From the NCBI GenBank assembly GCA_022414725.1, contig CM039462.1, forward strand, positions 58,282,576 to 58,346,575: 64,000 nt of DNA, written 5' to 3'. A program made the translations under genes and the position numbers. The DNA is from Microglena sp. YARC (lineage: Eukaryota > Chlorophyta > Chlorophyceae > Chlamydomonadales > Chlamydomonadaceae). Under the pieces are notes generated by a model. The model did no database searches and was not told the origin of the DNA. It saw only the letters and a list, made by a program, of their open reading frames with translations. Below are positions 38,800-53,700 of this stretch, piece after piece; the stretch's first letter is position 1; the number at the start of each line of letters is the position of its first letter.

Positions 38800-41700
38800 C
38801 ATTTTTCCTGGTGCCCTACTGGACTTTAAATGAGCCCTCAGTCCTTAATGGACTTGGTATTCTTACTGACTTAGTGATACAGGTATGGTAACGCCTGGTG
38901 GGGCGTGGTGTTAAGGGAGGCTGTCGTACGCGGGTGGGGAGCGGTCTCCTACCTCAACTAGACAAGCTACCATCGTGGTTGACAACGACCTGCAATGCCA
39001 AGAGCGACCGAAGGGGGAGTCAAACCCCCGACTCTTCATCCTCAAGCGATCTGGTCTACCATTAGACCATTGTATATCACTGAAAGGGGCTGACTGAGTG
39101 ATACTGGTATAGTATATACTTAACCCCAAAACATCCCCCTCTCTTGTTTCCCACCCTCCTGCACCAACCTACCAACTCCACCGACCACTGCCCTCCTCCA
39201 CCAACCAACCCACCAACATCTGCCCTCCTCCACCAACCCACCCACAGACTCCATGAACCCACAAACTCCACCAACCCACACACCAACACCACCAACCAAC
39301 CCACAAACCACCAACTCCACCGACCACTGCCCTCTCCACACAACCACCACCAACTCACCAACCCACCAACCCACCCACCAACCCACCATCTCCATCAACC
39401 ACCTCCTTCCTCCAGCAACCCACCCACCAACCCACCAACTCCACCAACCACCGCCCTCCTCCTCCAACCCACCCACCAACTACAGCAACCCACTCACCAA
39501 CCCACCAACCAACTCCACCAACCACTGCCCTCCTCCACCCACCAAACCCACCAACGTCCTCAAACCACCTCCCTCCTCCACCTCACAACCCACCAACTTC
39601 ACCAACCCACCGCCCTCCTCACTCCTCCAACCACCCATCAACTCCACCAACCCACTCACCAACCCACCAACTTCACCAACCACCGCCTTCCTCCTCCAAC
39701 CCACCCACCAACTACAGCAACCCACCCACCAACCCACCAACCAACTCCACCAACCCACTCACCAACCCACCAACTCCACCAACCACCGCCCTCCTCCTCC
39801 AACCCACCCATCAACTCCACCAACCCACTCACCAACCCACCAACTTCACCAACCACCGCCCCTCCTCCTCCAACCCACCCACCAACTACAGCAACCCACC
39901 ACCAACCCCACCAACCAACTCCACCAACCCACTCACCAACCCCACCAACTCCACCAACCACCGCTCTCCTCCTCCAACCCACACATCAACTCCAGCAACC
40001 CACCCGCCAACCCACCAACCAACTCCACCAACCACTGCCCTCCTCCACCCACCAACCCACCAACTCCTCAAACCACCTCCCTCCTCCACCAAACCCCCCC
40101 ACCAACCCACTCACCAGAGAGACCCACCAACTCCACCAACCACCGCCCTCCTTCCCCCCCCCCTTCTGTCTCCATCCCTCTCAGCACTCTCAACTTTGCC
40201 ACGGAGAGTTCGGGCAGTGAGCTGTGATAGCTGGATTGGACAAGCCTCCCCGCCCTGTCCACCTCTTTGGACAAGCCTGTCTGCCTGCCAGATCTCAACC
40301 TGCCTGCTGGGTCAGTGAGTAACCCGTCTCCGCCTCCACCAACCATGGTCACAGCGCCTTCCCCACCACCGCCAGCCATGCGCACCTCTCCTCCCCCACC
40401 ACCACGCAACACAAACTTGAACCTCTACCAGGTATCCGTCTCTGCTTTGCGAAGCTTGAATGTGCAAGTTGACACGGTCACAAACTTCAGCTGCCCTGTC
40501 TTCGAAGCAGCTATCAAAGATCGGCGCCCTTGGCTTGGCCCGTTTCTATGAAAAAAGTCCTGGACGTGAATGTTGCCTACCCCGCCGCACTTCATTCAGG
40601 ATAGCCAAGGTTGTAATACTAAATATATGACTAAATAAATGAGTAAAATGATCAGTAAATGAATAATTGAGCCAAATGTGCAAGTTGACACGGTCACAAA
40701 CTTCAGCTGCCCTGTCTTCGAAGCAGCTATCAAAGATCGGCTTGGCTTGGCCATGGTGGACGTGAATGTTGCCTACCCCGCCGCTTCATCAGAGCAAGGT
40801 GTGTTTATAAATATATAACTAAATAACTAATGTTTAAATGATAAGTAAATGAATAAATGAGCCAACCCCGAATAAGTGACACGGTCACAAACTTCAGCTG
40901 CCCCTGTCTTCGAAGCAGCTATTAAAGATCGGCTTGCCTGACCACGGTGATTTGAAAGACGCCTACCCCGCCGCCTCATCAGAGCAAGGTGTATATTATA
41001 TATATTAAATATATGAAATACCCCAAACAATGATGAGTAAATGAACAACCTGATTTGCCCCCCTCACACCACGGGCTGACCCCCTCAGCCCCGTCTGACA
41101 CACATGGCACACCCCCTGATAACACACACACACATAGCTGTACCCCCTGAAATTACATGCCTGCCAACCCCCTCACACACACCTGATGCCCCCCACACAC
41201 ACACATCTGCCCCCCCCTCACCACACACACACCCAACAACCCTCTCACAACACTCACATCTGACCCCCTCACACACTCCTCATACAACCCTCTCACAAAC
41301 ACACAGCTGACCCCCTCAGCCCCCTCTGACACACATGGCACACCCCCCTGACACACACACACATAGCCGACCCACCTGACATACATACCTGAGGACTTCC
41401 TCTCACACACCTGATGCCCCCCTCACACACAGCTGACCCCCTCAGCCCCTCTGACACACATAGCAGACACCCCTGACCACACACACATAGCTGACCCCCT
41501 GAAATACATACCTGACGAATCCCCTCTCACACACCTGATGCCCCCCTCTCACACACACACAGCTGACCCCCCCAGCCCCTCTGACACACATAGCTAACCC
41601 CACTGACCATACCATACCTGACGACTCCCCTCACACACACTCCTGATGCCGCCCTCACACACACAGCTGACCCCATCAGCCCCCCTGACACACATGGGTA

Positions 41701-44700
41701 GACACCGCGTGACACAACAACCACCTGATGCCGCCCTTCACACACACACCCCGACCCCTCAGCCCCTTCTGACACACATAAGCTACCCTCTGACGCATAG
41801 CGTATACCTGCACGGACCCCCTCCCCACACACACCTCTGATGCCCAGCCCTTCACACAAACATTTTGCTGACCCCCATCAGTCCCCCCTGACACACATGG
41901 TAGACACCCCTGACACACACACCTGATGCCGCCCTCACACACACAAGCTGACCCCCTCAAGCCCCTCTGACCACACATAGCAGACACCCTGACACACACA
42001 CGCATAGCCAACCCCCTGACATACATACCTGACGACCCCCTCTCAAAACACACCTGATGCCCCCCCACACACAGTGACCCCCTCAGCCCCTCTGACACAC
42101 ATAGCAGACACCCTGACACACACACATAGCTGACCCCCTGAAATACATACCTGACGATCCCCTCTCACACACACCTGATGCCCCCCTCACACACACAGCT
42201 GACCCCCAACAGCCCCTCAGGCTGTCACACATTAGCTAACCGCTGAAGCATACATACCTGACGGACTCCCCACACACACCTGATGCCGCCCTCACACACA
42301 CAGCTGACCCATCAAGCCCCCCTTTTTAGACACACATGGTAGACACCGGGTGGGCATGACACACACACCTGATGCCGCCCTCACACACACAGCTGACCCC
42401 CTCAGCCCCTCTGACACACATTTCAGCAGACACCCGGGTGGGCCCCTCACACACACACGCATAGCCGACCCCCTGACATTCCACATACCCACTCACCTGA
42501 CGACCCCCCTCTCACACACCTGATGCCCCCCCCCCCACACACAGCTGACCCCCTCTTTTCCGGTGTCGCAGCCCCTCTGACACACATGCAGACACCCTGA
42601 CCACACACATAGCTGACCCCTGAAAATACATACCTCCTTTTCAGGTGGTGCACGATCCCCTCCACACACCGATGCAGCCCCCCTCACACACACAGCTGAC
42701 CCCCCCAGACCCTCTGACACACATAGTAACCCCCTGAGCATACATACCTGACGACTCCCTCACACACACCTGATGCCGCCCTCACACACACAGCTGACCC
42801 CATCAGCCCCCCTGACACACATGGTAGACACCCTGACACACACACCTGATGCCGCCCTCACACACACAGCTGACCCCCTCAGCCCCTCTGACACACATAG
42901 CAGACACCCTGACACACACACACATAGGCAACCCCCCTGACATACCATACCTACGACCCCCTCTCACACACAGCTGACCCCCTGAACCCTCCTTCAGGTG
43001 GTCGCACGCGGGTGGGCACCCCTCCACACACACACCCCCCCCCTCACACACACAGCTGACCCACTCAACCCTCCTTTTCAGGTCACACACACCACACCCG
43101 GGGTCCCCCCTCACACCACACAGCACAGGCGGTGGGGCACAACCCTCCTTTTAGGGTGTCACCACACACCCGATGCGCTCGCACACACACCGATCCCCCC
43201 CACACACACAATTGCTGACCCTCAAAACCTCCTTTTCAGTGGTCGCACAGCGGGCTCACACCCGGCCCCTCCAACCACAGCACCCTCAAGCACACACACC
43301 CCTGATGCCCCCCTCACCACACACAGCTGACCACTCAACCCTCCTTTTCAGGTGGTCGACGCGAGTGGGCACCCCTCACACACACACACCCGATGCCCCC
43401 TCACACACAGCTGACCCACTTCAACCCTCCTTTTCAGGTGGTCGCACGATGTCGGTAGTGGGCACCCCTCACACACACACACCCGATGCCCCCCTTCACA
43501 ACACACAGCTGACCCACTCAACCCTCCTTTCAGGTGTCGCACGCGTGGGCACCCCTCACACACACACACCCGATGCCCCGCCCACACACACAGCTCACTA
43601 ACACAGCTCCTTTTTCAGGTGGTCGCACGGCGGGTGGGCACCCCTCACACACACACATCACCTGAAGCCCCCCTTCACTTGACCCACTCAACCCTCCTTT
43701 TCAGGTGGTCGCACCCTACACACCACAGCGACCCACTCATCTCCTTTTTCACGGTGGGGCACCCCTCACACACACCCCCTCACACGATCAGCCCCCTTTT
43801 CAGGTGGTCCGGCGGGTCACACACACAGCTGACCCACTCAAACGCCTCCTTTTCAGGGGGTTGGGCACCTCACACACATCATGCACGTCACCTCCTTTTC
43901 AGGTGTTGCACGCGGGTGGCCCCCTCACACACACCACACAACCCCGCCCCCTCACCCCAACAGCTGACCCACTTCAGACCCTCCCTTTCAGAGTGGCACC
44001 GGGGGCAACCCCTCACACACACACCCGATGCCCCCCTTCACACCACACAGCTGACCCACTTCAAACCCTCCTTTTTCAGATACTAGACCCGCGGGTGGGG
44101 CACTCAACCTCCCCCCTCACACACACAGCGACCCCACTTTTTTTCAGGTGGTCGCACGCGGGTGGGGCACCCCTCACACACTGACCACCTGATGCCCCCC
44201 TCAACCCTCCCACTTTTTCAGGTGGTCGCACGCGGGTGGGCACCCCTCACACACACACACCGATGCCCCCCTCACACACACAGCTGACCCACTCAACCCT
44301 CCTTTTCAGGTGGTCGCACGCGGGTGGGCACCCCTCACACACACACACCCGATTGCTCACACACCACAGCTGACCAACCCTCCTTTTCAGGTGGTCGCAA
44401 CCCCTCACCACAACACACACCCGATGGTCAGGTGGTCGCCACGCGACGCGGGGGGCACCCTCAAAACACACACCTCCCGATGCCCCCCTCACACACACAG
44501 CTGACCACTCCACTTTCAACCCTCGGTGGTCGATTGCGCGGGTGGGCACCCCTCACACACACACCAGCGACCCACACAAGGCCCCCTCCTTTCAGGTGGT
44601 CGCACGCGCTCACACAGCAACAGCCATACCGCACTCACCCTTCCTTTTCAGATGCGTCGCACGCGGAGTGGGGCACCCCTCACACACACCACACCGTGAA

Positions 44701-47700
44701 TGCGCCCCTCACACACATAATTGACCCACTCAAACCCTCCCTTTTCAGATATACGCAACGCGGGTGGGCACCTCACACCAACACACCCGAGCCCCCCTCA
44801 CACACCCAGACTACAACCATCCCACTATTAGTGTCGCACGGGGTGGGCACCCTCACCACCACAAACACAACCCAAGCCCCCCGTTCATCACACGCACACA
44901 AGCCTGGACCTCACTTCAACCCTACCCTTTCTCAGTTGGCGCGACGCGGGTGGCACCCTCACACAACACACACCCATGCCCCCCTTCCACACACACAGCT
45001 GGACCCACCAACCCTCCCTTTCAGGTGTCGCACGCGGGTGGGGCACCCACTCCACACACACACGCCCATCCCCCTCACACACACAGTGATCCCCACTCAA
45101 ACCCTCCTTTCTCCCAGAGTTGTGGTCGACGCTACGCGTTGCGGCACCCCTCACACACACACCACCTGATGGCCCCCTCACAACACAGGACTGACCCACC
45201 CCCCTCCTTTTCAGGGGTCGCTGCGGTGGCACCCCTCACAAGCCACCCGACACACGGGCCCCCTGCACAAACAACAGCCTGACCCACCTCGAACCCTCCT
45301 TCTTCACGGTGGTGCAACACACGCGGGTGAGCACCCCCTCCACACACACACCCGATGTCCCCGCCTCACAGCACACAGCTGACCCACTCAAAACCCTCCT
45401 TATCAGTATGGGTGGAATCGCAACACAGCGGGTTGGGAAACCCCTCACACAGCAGCACACCCGATGCCCCCCTCACACACACAGTGACCACTGGTCGGTC
45501 ACCGCGTACGCGGTGTGGGCACACCCTCACACACACACACACCCATGCCCCCCCTCACACACACACAGCTGACCCACTCAACCCTCCTTCAGGTGGTTGG
45601 TCGCACGCGGAGTGGGCACCCTCCACACACACCCGACGCTTCCTCCTCACACACATAGCCCCTCCACTCAAACCCTCCTTTATTCAGAAGAGGGTCGCAC
45701 GCGGCAGTGGCACCCCTACGCCCCCCTCACACACACAGCTGACCCAACCTGATCCAAAACCCTCCTTTTCACGTGGTCGCCAGCGGGTGGAGCACCCTCA
45801 CAACCCACACACACCCTGATGCCCTCGCCTCACACACTCAGGCACCCACTCCACCGCTGCTCTCACACACACACACACCCGAGCTCCCCTCCCTGGCACC
45901 CCTCACACACACACAGCGACCCACTCAACCCTCCTTTTCAGGTGGTCGCACGCGGCACCCCACACACACACCCGAATGCCCCCCTCACAACACACAAGCT
46001 GACCCCACTCAAACGCGTATTGTGGGCACCCCTCCACAGCACACAGCTGACCACTATTCCTTACACCAGCGTGGGTCGCATCCGCGAGTGGAGCACACCC
46101 TCCAACACCACTAGGTGGCTCTCACTTCACACACAGCTGACCCACTCCACCCTCCTTTCAGTGGTCGCGCACGCGGTCGCACCCCTCTACACACACACGG
46201 GCCCTCCTTTTCAGGTAGGCGCACACCCCCTCACACACACCACTGCAACCCACTCAACCCTCCTTTCAGGTGGTCGGCACGCGGAGTGGGCACCCCTCAC
46301 CACACACACACATGTGACCCACTCAACGCCTCCTTTTCAAGGGTGGGTCGCGCCACCGTGGTGGGCACCCCTCACACACACACCAGTGACCCACTCCACC
46401 CTCTTTTCAGTGAGGTCAGGTCTCCGTCTATCCTCTCCATCATCACACACAATGACCCCACTCTCCCTCTTCAGGTGTCGCCACGGGGTGGGCACCCCTC
46501 ACACACACACAGGTGACCCACTCAACCCTCCTCTATGTGTCGCCACGCGGTGGGCACCCTCACTATCTCTATCTACTTATGCTGACCCACTTCAACCTCT
46601 CTCTATTCGCACGGCGGTGGCCCACCCTCAACCACAATACTACCCACTTCATTCCCTCCTTTTCAGCGCAACATCGGTGGGCACCCTCATACACACATCA
46701 GCTGACCCACTCAACCCTCCTTTTCAGTGGTCTTCACCGTTGGGCACCCCTTCCACACACACAGCTGACCCACTCAACCTCCATCCACCGTACTCCATAC
46801 ACTAATCATGACCACTCAACCCCCAGATCGCACGCGGGTGGCACCCCTCACACACATCATCAGGCTGACCCACTCAAACCCTCCTTTCAGGGTTCGCACG
46901 CGGGTGGGCAGCCCTCACAACAACACGCACCAGACTGACCCACTAAACCCTCCTTTTCAGGTGGTCGCCCTACTCTGAGGCCCCTCAACACACCACACAG
47001 CTGACCCACTCAACCCTTTCATGTGCACCGGGATGGCGCACCGGCACACAGCTACCATCCAACTCTCCTTTTCAGGGGTCGACACTCGGGTGGTACCCCT
47101 ACACACACACTGAATGACGCACGTGGGTGGGCACCCCTCACCAAACACAGCACCCACTAACCCTCCTTTCAGGTGTCGCACGGCGCGGTGGTTCACCCCT
47201 CACACACACACAGCTTGAAAAAAAAATAAAGGGGAACCCACTCACTCCCCTTTCATGGCTGCAACGCGGGTGGTGCCACCCCTCACCACACCACAGCTGA
47301 CGCGGGGTCGCACGGCGGTGGCACCCTCACACACACACATCCTGACCACTAACCTCTCCTTTCACGTGTCGCACGGTGTGGCCCCCCTCACACACACACG
47401 CTGACCCACATCACACCCCTCCTTTTCAGCGCGCAGACCGCGGCGTGCAACACCTCACACACCACACACAGCTAGATCACCCACTCACACCCCCTTTTCA
47501 GCCGTGGCTCGCACGTTACCTCCATCACCACACAGCTGACCCCACTCAACCCTCCTTATCAGGGGTCGCCGCATCTCTGGGGCACCTCCAACCACACACT
47601 GGACCCACTCAAACGCCTCCTTGTATCAGCTTGGACCCACTCACCACACCACAGCTCCTTTTGTCAGTGTCGGCGATAAGGTCGGGACCCTATAACACAC

Positions 47701-50700
47701 ACAGCCTGACCACCAATCAACCCTTTTTTCAGCGTGGTGCACGCGTGCTGCACTCACACACATCAACGCTACCCCTCACCCTCCTTTTTTCGCGTGGCGC
47801 ACGTGGGTGGGCCACCCCTCACAACACTCCCAGCTGTTAACACAACCACTCCAACCCTCTTTTCAGGTCGCACGCGCAGCTGTGGGGGCAAAACCCTCAC
47901 ACACACCCACCAGCGACACAAACCCTCCTTTTTCAGGTGGGTCCGCCCGTACGGTCCGCCAACCTTAGCGGGTGGGCACCTCACACACACACAGCTGACC
48001 CACTCAACCCCTCTTTTCAGTTGTGGTCGCACTGGCGAGAAGGAGGCACCCCTCCACCACACAGCTGACGCGCACTCAAACCTCTTTTCAGTGGTCGCGA
48101 GAGAGCGGGACGGGCACCCTGCAACCAGCACACAGGCTGAACCCACCTCAACCTCCTTTTATCATTGGTGATCGCACCGCACGTGACGTCCGGCAACCTC
48201 ACGACACACCAGCTGACCCACTCAACCCTCCTTTTCAGGTGGTGCCGCGCGTGGAGTGGGCACCCCTTCACACCACACATCTGATCCACTCAAGCCTCCT
48301 TTGTTCGGTGGTCGCACGCGGGTGGGCACCCCTCACCACAACAGTGACCCAACTGCAACCCTCCTTTTTCAGGTGGTCGCGACAACACAGCGCGGGTGGG
48401 CACCCTTCACACACACAGCAGCGCCACTCAACCTCCTTTTCAGGTGGTCGCGACGCGGGTGGGCCCCTCACACACACACAGCTTGACGCCACTCAAACCT
48501 CCTTTTCAGTGTCGCACGCGGGTGGGCACCTCACAACACACAGCTGACCCACTCAACCCTCCTCTTCTCTAGGTGGAGATCGGACGCGGGTGGGCACCCA
48601 TCACACACACACAGCTGACCACCTCAACCCTCCTTTTCAGGTGGTCGAAACGCGGTGGGCACCCTCAACACAATTCAAGCTGACCCACTCAACCTCTTTT
48701 CAGGTGGTCGCACGCGGGTGGGCACCCACTCACACACACACAGCTGACCCACTCAACCTCCTTTTCAGGTGGTGCACGCTGGGTGGCCCCTCACAAAACA
48801 GCTGACCCCTCACACCCTCTTTTTCAGGTGGTCGCACGCGGGTGGGCACCCCTCGCACACACACAGCTGACCCACTCACCTCCTTTTCAGGTGGTCGCAA
48901 CGCGGGTGGGCACCCTCACACACACCGCAGTGACCCACTCAAACGTTCCTTTTCAGGTGTGTCGCACGCGGGTGGGCACTCAACCCCACAGCTGAACCCA
49001 CTCAACCCCTCCTTTTCAGGTGGTCGCAAGGCGGTGGGCACCTCCACCCACAGCTGACCCACTCAACCCTCCTTTTAGGTGGTCGCACGCGGGTGGGCCC
49101 CCTCACACTAAACAGCTGACCACTCAACTCCTTTTCAGGTGTCGCACGCGGTGGGCACCTCACACCACACAGCTGACCCACTCAACCCTCTTTTTCAGGT
49201 GGTCGGCACCGCGGTTGGGCACCCTCACACACACCAGTGAACCACTCAACTCCTTTTCAGGTGTCGCACGCGGGTGGGCACCCCTCACAGCACACAGCTG
49301 ACCCACTCAACTCGCTTTACGTGGTCGCACGCGGGTGGGCACTCAACACACACAGCTGACCCACTCAACCCTCCTTTTTCAGTGGGTCGCACGCGGCGTG
49401 GGCACCCTACACACACACAAGGCTGACCCACTCCCTGCCTTTTTCGGTGGTTCGCACGCGGTGGGCACCTCACACACAGTACAAGCTGACGCCACTCACC
49501 CTCCTTTTCAGGTGGTGCGCACGCGGGTGGGCAAAACCTCACACACACAAGTGACCGCACTCAAACCTCCTTCTTCAGGTGGTTCGCCGCGGGTGGGCAC
49601 CCCTCCACCACACAGCTGACGGCCACTCAGCCGCCCTTTTTCAGGTGGTCGGACGCGGTGGGCACCCCTCACACAGACAAGCTGACCCACTCAACCTCCT
49701 TTTCAGGTGGTCGGCCACGCGGGTGGGCACCCTCAACACACACAGCTGACCACTCAACTCCTTTTCAGGTGGTTTCGCACTGCGGTGGGCCACCCCTCAC
49801 ACACACACAGCTGACACACTCACATCCTTTTCAGGTTGGTCGCACGCAGGTGGGGGCACCCCTCAACACACCACAGCTGCCCCAACTCAACCTTCCTTTT
49901 CAGGTGTCGCACGGCGGTGGGCACCCTGCACACACACACAGCTGACCCACCAACTCTTTTCCAGGTGGTCGCAGCGGGTGGGCACCCCTCACACACACAG
50001 CTGACCCCACTCAACCCTGCACCTTTTCAGGTGGTCGCACGCGGGTGGGCCCCTCACAACACAACCAGCTGACGCCACTGGCAACCCCCTCCTTTTCAGG
50101 GTGGTCGTGGGTGGGCACCTCCTCACACATATCACACAGCTGACCCACTCAAACCCTCCTTTTCAGTTCGTGGATCGCACGCGGGTGGGCACCCACCCCT
50201 CACACACACACAGCTGACGGGCCCACTCAACCCTCCTTTTTTCAAGGTGGGTATCGCACGCGGGTGGGCACCCCTCACACACACACACAGCTGACCCACT
50301 CAAGCTCCTTTTCAGGTGGTGCACGAGGGTGGGCCACCCCTACACCACACAGCTGAATCACTCAACCTCCTTTTCAGGTGGTCGTCGCCACGGCGGGTGG
50401 GTCACCCCAACCCACGAGGCTTGACCACACCCTTTCAGGTGGTCACGGGGATGGGGCACCTCACACACACAGCTGACCCACTCAACCCTCCTTTTCAGGT
50501 GGTCGCACGCGGGTGGGGCACCCCTCACACACAACACAGACTGACCTCCACTCAACCCTCCTTTTTCAGGTGGTCGCACGCGGTGGGCACCCCTCACACA
50601 CACACAGCTGACCCACTCAAGCCTCCTTTTTCAGGTGGTCGCACGCGGGTGGGACCCTCACACACAGTTGGACAGCTGACCCACACACCCCTCCTTTTCA

Positions 50701-53700
50701 GGTGGTCGCACGCGGTGGGCACTCCCTCACACACACACAGCTGACCCCCACTCAAAGATAGCCCTCCCTTTCAGGTGGTCGCAAACTAGGAACGGGCTCC
50801 ATTGTATTGGCCACCCGCTCAGCTCAAACACAACAGCCTGACCCACTCAAGCCCTCCTATTTCAGGTGGTGCGCCACGCTGGCACCCTCACACACACACA
50901 GCTGACGGCCACTCAACCCTCCTTTTCAGGTGCGGTCGCGCTTGAACGCGGAGTGGGCACCCTCACACATGCACACAGCTGACACCCTGACTCAACCTCC
51001 TTTTCAGGTGGCCGCACGCTGGGCACCGCCTCACAAACACACACAAGTTGACCACTCACCCTCCTTTTTCAGGTGGTTGCGGGTGGGCCCTCACCACCAA
51101 GTGAACACTCAACCCTCTTTTTCAGGTGGACTGCACGCGGGTGGGCACCCTCTCACGACACACACACAGCTGAGCACCACAACCCTCTTTTCAGGTGGGC
51201 AAAAATGGGTGCACAACACACACACCGCTGACCCACTCAACTCCTCCTTTTCAAGGTGGTCTGTCGCTGTACGCGGGTCAATGATATGTCTAACACCCTC
51301 TGACCCGTGCACCCCTCAACACGACCTGACACAGCTGGACACCTACTTCAACCTCTTTTCAGGTCACCACGCGGGTGGGCAACCCTCACACACACACAGC
51401 TTTGAACCAGGCTCACCCTCCTTTTCAGGTGGTCGCACGCGGTGGGCACCCCCTCACACAACACAAGCTACCCACTCACGCTCCTTTTCAGGTGTCGGCG
51501 GGTGGGCACGCCTCACACCACATCAGCTGACCCACTCAACCCCTTTTCAGGTGGTGGCACGGCGGGTGGGCACACTCCACACACACAGTTTGACCCACTC
51601 ACCTCTTTTCAGGTGGTCGCAGGTACACGGGTGGGCACCACTCACACACCAGCGCTGACCCACTCAACCTCCTTTTCCAGGTGGTCGCACGCGGGTGGGC
51701 ACCCTCAACACCACACAGCCTGACCGCACTCACCCTCACTTTTCAGGTGGTCGCAGCGGGTGGGCACCCTACACAACACACGCTGCCCACTCAACCCTCC
51801 TTTTCAGGTGGTCGCACATTCGTCTCGCCCCTCCCCCCATGTTGCGGTGGCCACCGTCCAACACACACAAGCTGACCCCTCTAACTCCTTTCAGGTGGTT
51901 CGCACGCGGGTGGCACCCCTCGACACGACACAACAGCTGACCCACTCAACATTCCTTTTCAGGTGGTCGCACGCGGTGGCACGCCCTCACACACACACAG
52001 CTGACCACTCACCCTCCTTTTCAGGTGGTTCACGCGGGTGGGCACCCCTCCCACATCAAAGCTCGCCACTTTTTCAGTGGTGCGCACCCTCAACACCACA
52101 GCTTGACCACTCACCTCCTTTTCAGTGGGCACGGCGGGTGGCAGCCCCTTTCCACACACACCCAGCTCCCTCAACCCTCCTTTTCAGGTGGTCGCACAGT
52201 GGGCACTCACACACACACAGCTTGACCCACTCACCTGCTTTTTCAGGTGGTCGCACGCGGGTGGGCACCCCTCACACACACACGTGACCCCTCAGACATC
52301 CTTTTTCAGGTGGTCGCACGGGGTGGGCACCTCACACACACACAGCTGACCCCATCAACCTCCCTCCTTTTCAGGTGGTCGCACGCGGGTGGACCCTCAC
52401 ACAACCAGCTGACCCACTCAACCCTCCTTTTCAGGTGGTCGCACGCGGGTGGGCACCCCTCACACACACACAGCTGACCCACTCAACTCCTTTTAGTGGT
52501 CGCACGGGGTGGCACCCTCACACACACACAGCTGGACCCCTCAACCTCCTTTTTCAGGTGGTCGCACGCGGGTGGGGCACCCCTCACACACACACAGCTG
52601 ACCCACTCAACCCTCCTTTTCAGGTGGTCGCACGCGGGTGGGCACCCCTCACACACACACAGCTGACCCACTCAACCCTCCTTTTCAGGTGGTCGCACGC
52701 GGGTGGGCACCCCTCACAACACACACAGCTGACCCACTCAACCCTCCTTTTCAGGTGGTCGCACGCGGGTGGGCACCCCTCACACACACACAGCTGACCC
52801 ACTCAACCCTCCTTTTCAGGTGGTCGCACGCGGGTGGGCACCCCTCACACACACACAGCTGACCCACTCAACCCTCCTTTTCAGGTGGTCGCACGCGGGT
52901 GGGCACCCCTCACAACAACAGCTGACGCTTGAACCCACTCAACCCTCCTTTTCAGGTGGTCGCACGCGGGTGGGCACCCTCACCACACAATGTCAGCTGA
53001 CACACCTCCTTTTAGGTGGTTCGACGGGGTGGGGCACCCTCACACAGCACACAGCTGACCCACTCAAACCCTCCTTTTCAGGTGGATCGCAACGCGGGTG
53101 GGCACCCCTCACACACACACAGCTGACCCACTCAACCCTCCTTTTCAGGTGGTCGCACGCGGGTGGGCACCCCTCACACACACACAGCTGACCCACTCAA
53201 CCCTCCTTTTCAGGTGGTCGCACGCGGTGGGCACCCCTCCCACACACACACAGCTGACCCACTCAACCCTCCTTTTCAGGTGGTCGCACGCGGGTGGGCA
53301 CCCCTCACACACACACAGCTGACCACTCAACCTCCTTTTACAGTGGTCGCACGCGGGTGGGGCACCCTCACACACACACAGCTGACCCACTCAACCCGGG
53401 GAGGGCACCCCTCCTTTGAACACTCAACCTCCTTTTCAGTGGTCGCACGCGGTGGGCACCCTCACGACACACAGCACAACCTCCCTTTCAGCGCACCGCG
53501 GGTGGGCACCCACAACACACAGCTCACCCTCCTTTTTCAGGTGGTCGCTCGCGGGTGGGCACCCCTCACACACACACAGCTGACCCACTCAAACCTCCTT
53601 TTTCAGGTGGTCGCACGCGGGAACGGGGCACCTCACACTTCACCAGGTGGTCTGAACACGCTGACCCACTCAAACCCTCGGTGGCGGGTCGCACTGCGGG

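Noticed and set aside
39144..40227. 358- and 324-codon Pro/Thr/Asn frames, and similar ones at 55989-56948
   Set aside because: CCACCAACC array reads open in several frames; it precedes an acceptor and behaves as intron.
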